Source: Acanthosepion lycidas (lineage: Eukaryota; Mollusca; Cephalopoda; Sepiida; Sepiidae). From it: DNA of 64,000 nucleotides. The notes beneath the pieces were generated by a model. It made no database searches and had not been told where the DNA came from. It was given only the letters and a program-made list of their open reading frames with translations. A program made the position numbers and the translations under genes. Where the stretch lies: contig OZ010582.1 of assembly GCA_963932145.1 (NCBI GenBank), positions 19,763,826 through 19,827,825 on the forward strand. The letters run 5' to 3'. Shown here in pieces: positions 14,263-25,900 of this stretch. How positions within the stretch are numbered: the stretch's first letter is position 1; each line of letters begins with the position of its first letter.

Positions 14263-15924
14263 TAGTTTTATTAATCACATTTTGATTACATCAAACCATA
14301 TTGATTATTGATATAAACTAAAATTAGGGCTTGTTATACATGATGAGCATTGATGAACTTTTTTTTTTCTTTTTTTTCTTTTTTTTAACATAATGAAACA
14401 TTGAAATTGATGGTTTTTCAATCAAAAGTTTTTTTGTTCATTTGAAAGTTTGAAATTACAATAATATTGGAATTAATATAAGTTCAAAACTTGGAACGGT
14501 ATGACCAGAATGAAACAGTCTCTGTAATTAGTGTATATTATGAAGAGTTTTTCTTTTTTTATGTAAAAGAGAAGAATAATTCTGCTTTTTATTTTTCACA
14601 TACTTAGTTGAAATATGAGTGCTTTAAAAAAAACCCCAATCAACATCCATACCAAATATTTTTTAGGCGGGGGAGTGATGCAGGAAGAGAACTTATTTCC
14701 ATTTGCTAAATTTTTGTATATATTGCTAGCTATGGAGAAATTCTACTTCAGGTTCAGGTCTGTTGGATTTTTTACATAACACATGTAATGCCAGTTAATA
14801 AATACCCTCCAACTGCCAATTTTGATGACTAGCTATCACTCTAGTGGAGAAGATCAGCAAAAGAAATTGATAGTCTATGTACTATAATATAAATGCTATT
14901 ATTAAACAAAGTTCTGGAAAACCTTTTAATCTTTTCAATTTTTATTATTGGATCATGGGAGGGCTTATTTTTCATATAATCTATATTTAAATACAACTGC
15001 TACTTCTGATCTGATCAGACTATTGACATATCTTGATTTCTATTTGAATTTTCTTAAGTGTTGCTCAAATGAAGCTTAGCTTTTTCTTTTTTTTTTCTTT
15101 TTTTTGAACTAGCAGAAGCACCCAGCTTTGCTTAGGTTTTTAAATACCTAAAATGAATACAATCATTACATTTTGTTGTGACTCTATGATTGGGACACCC
15201 ACATAGATGGTGTGTGATTTTTATCTTGATCTTAAGTGTTCCAGCAGTAAAGTTTAGAATATACAGTCTTCAAAGTAGTCGGCCACTTGACTCAAAAGAG
15301 AATAAAAAAAATATAAATATGTGAAAACTTTCTGGCTCAAATGACAACAAACTGGACATTGAGGATTTTTCATTGCTGGTCACAGTTGGGATTGAATGGA
15401 ATTCTGCACAGTCTGTTAATAGGAACAGACTGTCCTCAGAGTAGTCCTGATGTTGTCCATTGTGATGTTGTCCATTGTGATGTTGAGATATGCAGTAGTT
15501 GGTAGGGGGAAGAGCTAATCTGTTAGACTGACATGGCAGAAGTTGTCCCAAGTGTCACCTACCTACACACCCAGTAAATCCCTGAAACAAACACCTAAAT
15601 TTATTGGGAGCAGGGTTCAAGTCCTGATTTCACACTGTGGCATTTATTTTTATCTTTGATCCCTTTGTGAACTTACAGTGGGCTTTTCCTGATTTGTACA
15701 CCAACATGGACAAGATGCAATATGTGCTTATCATTAGCCTGTTGGTTGAAAGTTAGTTAAGAGTCCTGTTATGATTAGATTGTATCAATTGATTAAAAAA
15801 ATGCTAGCATTCTTCAATTGATTCTAACAGAATTTTTGCATCCAAGCAATTATGAGAATAGTTTTATCTTGCCTTGATAAAAATTTACAAACCTTATATA
15901 TAAGTACCAATAATAATTCTATAT

Positions 15925-15956
<32 letters not shown>

Positions 15957-16739
15957 CAAGGGCAAAAAATCCTTTTTTAAAAAATATTGCACTAATGTAC
16001 ATAGTATGTGTGAATTCTTTTTAATCAAGAATATATTTTCAATATTAATTGCATCATTTATTTCTATACATGCCTCTCTTAAATGCAAAGTTTTCCAAGC
16101 TGTTAACCACTTGGCCACTAGCAACTTTTTTTTTTCTTTTTTTTTTTTTTATAATAGGAATAAGTTTTTATATGAATACCTCCAATTAAATTGGCTCTGA
16201 TTATGTGATGGTATCACATTTTGCAATTTAACTAGAAATAGCAGTTTTGACCTGTGATAACACCCTAGTGTCCTTGGAGGTTAGTTTCAACTATTCATTC
16301 ATCCTTGTAGACTAATTTTTAACTGACCGGGTCTTCTATCTCTTTGGTCACCCACAAGATGAATACAAACCAACAATTGCCAGCTTTACAGTAATAGATT
16401 ACTCTATTCTTTATATTGTTAAGCCAATATTAGCCTGTAAACGCCCACCATCCCATTTTGGGGATGGGCATTGATATGCTACAGGTAGAAACCTATAGTT
16501 AATTCTGAATCTATTTTAATATTTATAATTAATATCAGATTTTATGGTGAACATAAAAAGCAGTTGCAGCTATCCCTGATTGGTAATGACTAATTTTTTT
16601 CTTTCTTTTTCATGGTAGACAATGTTTGATGTGAAAAATTTCCTATGGAACATACCCCCTCCTCCACCAAAAAAAAAAAAATTAATTCCAAACATTTGTA
16701 ACAATGCCTTTAATTTATCTTAAAATTATTTTATCTTAG

Positions 16740-16829
16740 ATACCTTTTCCACAATGGGACGAAGAGGGATGCCTGGACGTCGCAGGCATGTTTTACAATT
16801 GGATGAGAATACAAAAACAAGTTATTTAA
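16740..16829 (+). CDS. FNBP4: FNBP4 coding exon 1 (residues 1-25, phase 1 out)
   Basis: The ATG is at 16754. The basic N-terminus MGRRGMPGRRR is followed by HVLQLDENTKTSYL. An acceptor TTATCTTAG precedes it, so 16740-16753 is read as 5' UTR joined to an unseen upstream exon. The donor is GTAAGT at 16830. A run of about 34 T lies 40 bp into the following intron. Confidence 0.85.
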   Translation: MPFPQWDEEGCLDVAGMFYNWMRIQKQVI

Positions 16830-16869
16830 GTAAGTATTTGATTTTTTAATTAGGTTTTAATTTGAAAAT

Positions 16870-16906
<37 letters not shown>

Positions 16907-19905
16907 GAAACTGGCAATAATTTTTATAGCATCATTTAAAATCCAATCTTAGGGAATTCTTATACTGAAGCTTTTCTATGGTTAGGTTGATTGAAAGAGA
17001 AAAATACTGATCTTGTTTTGTAAAGATGTCAGGGTTAAGTAAGATTAATTTGATTCAGATGTAAAACGTTATCAGAAAGCGAAGTTGGATGTTGGACAAA
17101 TGTGACGCTGTAAGAATGCTAATAATTTGAAGAGATAAAAGGCTTAAATTAAATCAAAAGTGAACACATGCATACCAGAAACAGAAGAAAATATACTTTT
17201 ATTTATTTTCCTCATTTCCTGAATAAAGCAATTCACTAAAAGATAATGCTGAAATCCACTTGGACATCTGGTTAAAGTGAGGTGTGAGGGACGATATGGA
17301 GGGAAGTGTGGTGACATCCATGAATCGACTAAGGCTGGCATTTCTGGACTTGAGACCCTTAAGCTAGTTGCAGATAATAATTTTATGGCTATAAGTAGAA
17401 GGGAGTAAGGAAATGATTCTATGTCACTTGTTGATAGGAGTGGAGGTTGTGTGTATCACTAAAGAAATAAGATCTCGTTGGATACAATGCAGAATTCGAA
17501 TACCGAAGAATTCAGTCAATTGGTAAGATAACAGTTTGTTCAAGTCTCCCCCAAAAACAAGGAAAGAATTATAATTATCCAAGATGAGAAATCTGGAAAA
17601 TATCAAAAACTTTTTATGACAAAGGGCAAGTGAATTTTAATTAACGAACTTGTGCTGGTCATGCCACCCAGTCGAGAGACCTCGATTGATGAATGAGTGA
17701 AAGTGGGGGAAAACAAACTATGCCCATTGTGGGTAGTTCATATAAGGTACAAATAAGAGGAGGAGGGAGTAAGTGGGGCAAGTTGATGCCCTGCTACCAC
17801 TACTTTCTGGAGGAGAGGTTTCCCAAATTTGGACATGCAAATTGCTTCCCAGGACACTGTCAGCAGAGAGTTCTGATTGGATATTTGGAAAATACTGGAA
17901 CCCCAGATTGTGTTGGACCCCACCCCAGCATTGGGCGAGAATCAATAAAAAGATCAGATCAAAGAGGAACAGGTGAGTAGCGGTTGAGGCAGAGACACAC
18001 TTCCATTACTCCAGGAAAAGACGACCACTTTGTCAATTTCCATGTGACTTTCTGCCACAAAGAACTCCCGACTCATGCCTTGTTCCAGACTATTAGATCA
18101 ATTGAACAACTTGCCCTAACAAAATTGCAAAGTGGAGGAATTGGAAGTCTTTATATAATGCCAGCAAGAGAGAGAGAGGGAGACGAGTGCTTTGTCAGCA
18201 TTCTCTGAGTTAAAGCTTGAAACCCTGACTCCAACTTGGAATGAGAAATAAAGTATCACAAAATTAGACTATGTGGGAATGGTTGTTAGCCTGTATGATT
18301 GTATATTCTTATATGAAAAAGTGTTCTTGTATAAAGCTCAGTTATATAAACCTTGTTGATCTATACAACTTTCTTTTTCTTTTTTTGTCTTATAACATCG
18401 TCCTGCCTGAATGACAGCAGTCCAGCGATATCTGGTGGCAATTCGATCCTTGCCTGCCTTGTGATCAAAACAAATACAATGTGGGACAGGGAGATCAAAG
18501 TGACTAATTCCAGGGTTAGCTGCAAGATTCAATCATGGACACAATGGTGACTGAGGACGAGACAGTGTTGTCATGTAGTGCAGAGACAAGAACGTTCCAC
18601 AGCATTATACAAATACAGAAATTTTTTATGGGATATTTAACTTAGTGATTTTTCTGTTTTAAAAGTTATCAATTTTTTTGTCCTAATAATTAATTTGATT
18701 ATACCACACACATTACATTACAAAACTTAGTTTATAGATTTGTAATTGTGTTAATGACATTGTTTTTTTAACATTATTAGTTCAAATCTCTTATTTTCTA
18801 CAGCTCAAACAGGATGTTATAGACCTGATGATATGTTTGTTGAGAGCAAAAACTCTGTTAAAAGTAAGTACAGGAGAATAAATTTTTACATTGTTCCAAT
18901 TTTATATTAAATGTGCATTAATGTTGAAAGAATACACTTCTTATTCACAAAAAGGAATTAAAATATACTAATTTTCTCAGCTTGTACTTATTAAATTAAG
19001 GGCTTATTTTTTTATTATGAGTTTTCTAAATTAAAAATTTCCATAGGGGAAAGAAGATTACATCTCTGAAAGAATGAAAAGCTAAAAAGGGGTTATGATG
19101 TATAGGAAAACTATTTATATAAAAAATATCATTCATGCATATAAAAATCTTCCAAAAGCAAAAACTGTTTTTAGAAGAATATTAATTTACAGAAATATTT
19201 GATACATTTTGTTTGGATTTTTGAAACAAAGCATTATCAGTAATAAACATTGATTTTACTCAGACTACTAGTTGTTATAATCACATTTTGGGATTTGTAC
19301 AATCTAACCTTCTGGTGTTTGTCATAGTTGGTAACCTTTTGTGAATTTGAACTAAACCCTTTATTTAATACATGGAGGTAATGTTCTCATTCTGCTGTCC
19401 AAGCTAAAGGATATTTATTGGAAAAAGAAATAAAGAAACACCATATATCATTTTTACTCAAAACATGTGTGCTTGCTTACTTTCCTGATATGGTAACAAT
19501 AAAGAAAAAGAAACAAAGTAAAGGAGAAAAAAAGGAATTGATTGTTTCATGTTTATGATTTAAAGAAAAAAATCTTTATTCTGACAATTCACAATAAAAC
19601 TTCAAATATAAAAATAATTACAATAGAATCAATGCAGATTTTTAAGCAATCAAAAAATTAAGTTAATTGCACAAATTTATTATTTGGCTGAAGATTTTTA
19701 GACCATTAATAATGTTATACTAAATTATTTAATTTTATGGGTTTTTCTTTATATAGGATCAATACAAATATAAAATTTATCACTTAGTTTTATTTATATA
19801 TATATATATATAAAAAAGTGAACATAGAAGTCAACACTTATAGGCAACAGTCTGTTTCATGCTATATGCAATTGTCAGGCCACACGGGCTGTTATTTTTC
19901 TCGGC

Positions 19906-19944
<39 letters not shown>

Positions 19945-22900
19945 GGGTCAGTAGTGCATTGTGGGTAGTCTATTATGGCGGTTATTTTACCGGAAGTCAT
20001 TTATTTATTTATTTGGGTTAAATTATATTGCTTGTTTTTATTTTTATTTTTTGTTTCTTATTTTACTTATTTATTTTTTTAATTGGTGTTTTTTTTTAAC
20101 ATAGTAAAAATTTGTTTATATCACTTATTTAATAGTTTTGTTTAATTAAAGCTATTTGTTCACTTTTGGGGTTGATTGTTGTAGTTTATTCTAACTATTA
20201 TTTTGTCAGGAACAGTTTTTAATTTGTATTTATTTGGGTTGATTATCTTTATTTGTTTTTTTTGTTTTTTTTTTTTTCTAACGGTAGCTTTATCGGGATT
20301 GGTTTGTTTATTCTATTTACTTGGATGAATTTAGGTAAATTTATTTTACTTGTATATTTTCTCTTTTTTGGTTTTTCGATTTTTAAGTGACGTAGTATTT
20401 ATTTATTTTTTATTTTTATTTCTATTTGTTATTTTTATATTTTTATTGTTATATAACAGTTATAGCTATTTTTTTTTTTTTGTCCGATTTTTAGGTTTGT
20501 TTTTTTTTTTTTAGTCTAACTAATATTTTGGTCATAATGGTTTGCTAATTTGTTTATTACTTACTTTATTTATTTGGGTTTGTTTGTTTTTTTTTTATTT
20601 TTTATTATTATTATTATTCTATTTTGTCTATTCTAACTGGTGTGATTTCGTAATTTGTTTGGATTAATTAATTTTGCTTATTTTTATTGTTATTTTGTTT
20701 ATTTGTTTATTTATTTGTTTTTATTTTATTTTTATTTTTTCCGTTTTCAATTTTTAAGTAATGTAGTAAAAATTTGTTTTCATGTCTGCATTTTGAGATG
20801 AGCTCAGATCTTTTATTTAATAATTTATTTTGGTCTGGGAAAGTAATGATAGCTATTTTTTCCTCCAAGCAAAGTTTGCAGGTTTTTGATTGGTTGTTGT
20901 AGGCTGATGATCTTTTCCTTATCTTCCAAGATATTTTTGGTGTGATGTGCGTTTTGTTTTTAATTTTCCAGATATACTTAGAAAGCATTGTACTGTTCGC
21001 ATATTTACATATATATTTATATTTACACACGCTCTATCTCTGATATTGAGCACTTTATTCCATAAATATAGCACACCTTAAGACTATATTTCTTCTTTAT
21101 ATATATATATATATAAACAAACAGTATTTAGAAAAATATTCTTCATAAATTTGGAAACTACCTGTCTCTTGTTTCATATGCATGTGTAGATGTACCAACG
21201 TCAATAAAGTCCAGTCTGATGGAATCCTAATAGATGAAATGCGGCACAAAAAAATACATATACTTGTGTTATACAGCTCTTTCAAAATAAAAGAAAATAA
21301 TTTGAAACATTCACAGAAATCTCATCATTTAGACAAAACATTGGTAATATACTCTTAGGCACCAATAGCCCAATTCTGGGACTTTACAAAAAGGTTTTTT
21401 TGTTACATACCTTAGAATTTCTCTTTCAAATATTTGGTCTGCTCTTTTCAGAACTGATACACACAAAACAGGGTTATCTAAGTAATAAACAATCTTAAAT
21501 AAGGTTCTTAATAAGCCAAATGCATTTTCTTTGAACATGCAGTTTGTTTCTTGTCAAATCTTTTATCTCCTGTTGGATTGGAATAATCAATATTTGGCTG
21601 AATCTTGCCTGCTTTTTCAAACCCAGAAAGAAGGTTTCTCTTGTTGGCGAATTTGTTTTTTTTCACATTCTTCTTTTCTCAGTGATACAGCTGCTTCAAA
21701 TCTATCTTCATAAATTTGGCTGGCTTGCAGAAAAAAAATCTATGTACAAAAATTCTCTTGTTATATTTTGAAATTATTGAACTTTTTCCAAAATAAACCA
21801 AAAGTAATTAGGTGTTATTATTTTTACATCAAAATCATGTACAGATTAATTTTTAATCAATTTTTCTTAAAAGATAACATCTTTTATGACTAAATATTTT
21901 TTTTTTTTTTTTTAAATTTTATTATTCTTTTTAGTATTGTTCACGCAATACAAGGCCTACATACCATTTAATCAAGGTTGAGGTATGGGGATGTTGTAAC
22001 AGCATATAGGGCAGGAACAAAGGTTGCATATTATGATGATATGTAGGATAGATAACTGTTGATCCTTGACTTGAAGGGTTTAAGATTGTAATGATCAAGG
22101 AAGCATCCCCTCAAGTGTCTATTCCACATTTACAATTTTGGGGAAGAAGTTGAGTGGAACTTACTTCCTTTCCAATAGAATATGAAGGAAATCGGGATGA
22201 GTTGACGTGGTGTATACGGCATTCTTCAAAACTTCCACCATTTTGCCAGCCTTATCAGAGAACAATTTTTCACAGTTTCCCCACACAGTTTTTTTTTTCA
22301 ATGTCTCCTTTAACTCCTACAGTAAATTTAGTATTCTGCATAAACTATTTGTCCCTTCTAATGATTGTTAACAAAAATACCTTCCTTATCTCAAGAAACT
22401 GTAGCTATGACCTTTCTTGCTGATTTTGGGATCTTCATTTTTTTTTTGTCATAAATGTTACAAGTGCTGTTACTGCATTGACTGTTGTTTGATCAGTAGT
22501 ACATGGTCTGTTTCATCAACATTGTCATTTCGAAAAATGATCACCAAATTGTTAATAATGTTATAAAATGAACTTGCAAATCGTCTCTGCTTGGCCATCA
22601 AATATTTTTGTAGCCACTTGCTGACAAATTCTGTATATCCAACTTCTCATGAATCCTAAGCAACTTTCATTGCTTGGATTGATCTGTAGTTTCTCAGTAA
22701 ATCTTCTAGCTGAGGTTTGTCATTTGGCTCAAATCAAGTCATGAACATTATCAACAATTTCAGTTTATTCCATTGAAGTCTTCCCCAACCTGTCCTGCAT
22801 CTTGGATTTCAGAATCTACATGCTAGAAGTTGGCACACCACAATTAAGTATGATAGTAATTGTCTTTCAATGTTTGTATCATATGATCATGGATTCTATT

Positions 22901-25900
22901 AATCATTTTCTTCTGCAGAAGCAGATTTCATGATGGCATAGATTTGAACACTTGAAAATTCCACACTTCCTATTTCAACAATGATCTAAAACCAATTAAA
23001 AAAAAAAAAAGTGCAAATTCACACTTTACAATGAAAAAAAACAAACTCTGTAATAACAAAATAATGCTTATATAGGTCCAAGAACTTTTCAGCATCTCCT
23101 CAGAAATATGTTTAACCAATATTTTCCAACAAAAAACATTTTTGCTTTTAGAACATTAGTCTGAGTAAATCAGTATCATAATAAAAACATGTTGATACTA
23201 ATTTTCATAAATGAATGAGCATGGCCTGTTTCATTATCAACAACCTTGGCCATAACAGGAAGCAGAGAAATCAAACCATTACAATCCACTATCCCTCTTT
23301 ACACAATGGCCACACACACACACAAATGATGTTAGTAATACAATAGAAGCCATGGGCCTACATTTATTTATTGATGCTTGGAAAGATACATAACTCTTGT
23401 ATGAAAAGGAAGTGACCAAAGCACATTGGGTTGTATTGCTACAAATAGCATCTACAGTAGCAAATTGAAAGAATGGGTTTCAGAAAAATATCTAAAGTGA
23501 CTCTACTTATAAGAAGATATTAGATTGTATCATAAGTTTCTTATATGGCTAATTATGTATTCTAAAATGGTATTGTGCTTCTAGGTTAATGGTTCTATTT
23601 CTTCAGTCTCTTTCTTACAAAGGAGCTTCTATACTTTTATTTGAAATAGTTTTTTTTTTTTTTTAATGACTAATAAATATGATTTTGAATATTCATTTTT
23701 CTATCCTATAAAATGCTGTCTTCTTTTTATTGATTCTAATGTTGACTTTTTTTTCTTTTTCAGCTGGTTTGTCTTTGGTTGGTGAATATTCAGATTCAGA
23801 ATCTGATTCTGAAGGAGAAGCAGAACAAACTGACCCTGATGTTGAATCCAAAATTAATGGTCAGTTTTGTTTTGTTTGTTTGTTTTTTTTTTTTTTGTTT
23901 TTTTTTTGTTTTTTTGTTTTTTTATTGCTAATCAGTTTTGGGCTATATTTTGCATTTAGTCATGGCAAAAATTTATTACTTGTGATCATTTTAAAAAAAT
24001 TTTTGCATGCATTAATTGCCTTTCTTTTCTTATTAGTAATAAAATGATAACCCTTTGAATTTCATACATTGTTAGGCAAAAGCAGATAGGTGTGGATGTT
24101 AAAATAAATAAAAGTACTTCTGTACTATGTAATTGTGTATCTTTCAGGTGACACAGTGGTGAAGAGTGAAGAAAGTCAGTTTGTAAAAGAGAAAAATGAT
24201 AGTCTCCAAGCAGAAATGTTGGAGCTTGTTGGCATTAAGAAAGAAACCTCAGCTGATATTTTCCTTCGAGAGTTTCAAGCTTATCAAAAGGAAAGTGTAG
24301 CTCCTGTATATAATCGAGAATTTATTGCTTTCCAAAAGGAAAGCAAGGAGAATATAGAAAGCTCTCCAATTTCATCATTAAAAGACGTTCAGAAAGAGAA
24401 TCCAACAAAATCCTCAGAAGATGCCAGTTCTGTGACAAAAATCAACAAAACATCTTCCAGTGGACTGAAGACACCTGATATAGATTCTCAAGTTGCCTCT
24501 TTTCTTGCCGTATGTATGATTCTTGTTATTTTCTTCAGTATTTTTGGGCAACTTGCTTTGACATCTTTTACTTACATATCAAATGATTATGGATTGTATG
24601 ATTATTTTTCTTTTTAATAAGCTGTATAAAACCATTTTTCTTGATAATTTTTATATCAAAGTTTTTGTAAAATATCTCCAGCTGATAAACTCCTGTTTGT
24701 ATACCTTCTCATTTTTAAAACCAGCCATTCTTGGATCTTTCTTTTGATATTTTAAAAATTCTCTTTAAGTGTGTGCAGTAATAAATGAGTGGCAAAATAT
24801 CCAAGGAGCATACTTGACAGCTATAAATGTTGTCTGTAGAAATCATTGTGTGTTTTTGTTTTTGTTTTTTTTTCATCCGATTTTTCATTTTTTTCTTTCT
24901 CCACCCAACTCTTGTAGGAAATCGATGCTCTTGGAGATGAAGAAGAGAAAGAAAAGGTTGAAGAATCCAATGAGACTGGCATCAGTGATAGGGGTTCTTG
25001 TGTTGATCGGGAACAGAATGTACAATCCTCTATGACCTTATCTGATTCTAAGAACAAAGACCCTCTGAATGGTAATAGTGCTACAACAAGCACCTCCAGA
25101 ACTGCTAAAGAGGAAGTTGAAGAAAATGCAGTAGGAGTACAGCCACCCCCACTGCCCCAAGAAGAAAAAATTGTCTGGCCAGATGGTAAGATTTTGTTTT
25201 GAGTAAATAATTTTTGTGAAGTTCAATCCCTCACCAACTAAACCCAAAAACAATTTTTTTTTTTTTTTTTCAAACTTTGTGTGCGAAGAGGCATAAGTTT
25301 CCAGTAATGCCAAATTGTCCACAAAAGTCCAACACTGGTAAATAGTCCAGTCACTAATTCCAATAAGTGAAGAAGCATAAGCAAGATGCCTCAAGGCTCT
25401 TTTCCTTCAGCTATATTATGAGAGCAGTCTTCTTGAACAACTTTATCACAGCCATTGCTAAGTCACACAATCTTCATTTCTTATTCACTTGTCAGTTGAT
25501 GTGGCATTGCTGACAGTTGATGGAATGAATACTGTTGATTTATCAAAAATATTTTGAATTAGTGGCTAATGTAAACATAACTATTGTTAATCATATGTGA
25601 TTGCTTGGCATTCCAGAAAAACTTTCTTGTTTCTGAAAGCTTTAATGACTACTACTATTTTGTTTGGCTGCTTGAAAAAATAATGGCTAGATTTGACATT
25701 ATGTACTTTGGAAGCACAAAGTAATGTTATAACTCAAAACCATCATGTATGGCAACTATTGCCAGGAAGTTTTAATATTTTAAAAATGCTTACATCATTT
25801 TACATCATGAATCCAGTCAAATGGAAATTTTCACTCCTTCACAAATTTATTGATTGAGCTATTATTATTTTAACCTCAAATAACTGACATTTATTAATGA

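Larger units (their letters stand above)
1..16739. other. 5' flank or first intron of FNBP4; no convincing coding gene
   Basis: AT-rich sequence with no exon I can support. Open frames here are short, carry long Phe/Lys/Asn runs from poly(T)/poly(A), and lack recognisable domains. A 5' non-coding exon of FNBP4 is expected somewhere in it, because a splice acceptor (TTATCTTAG) ends at 16739, but no first exon or promoter could be placed. Identifiable content is a tRNA-type SINE near 0.7 kb, foldback-repeat copies at 1.6, 8.6 and 9.3 kb, and a degraded LTR retroelement at 11.2-14.3 kb. The remainder is simple repeats and unassigned sequence. Confidence 0.6.
18864..23763 (+). other. FNBP4 intron 2 (4.9 kb)
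   Basis: AT-rich intron. It contains TA microsatellites at about 19797, 19914-19942 and 21100, a T-rich/C-poor block at 19990-20760, and stretches near 21.3-21.8 and 21.95-22.96 kb that read on the - strand like very decayed protein-coding sequence I cannot assign. No clean exon is seen. Confidence 0.6.

Noticed and set aside
21329-21780. - strand sequence vaguely like a hAT/ZBED-type protein (LLRTLFKIVYYLDN)
   Set aside because: Similarity is too weak and short by eye; no TIRs or target-site duplication found.
21950-22960. Possible decayed pogo/Tigger or other DNA transposase on the - strand
   Set aside because: Fragments read like a protein in changing frames but no diagnostic catalytic motif or terminal repeats could be found.
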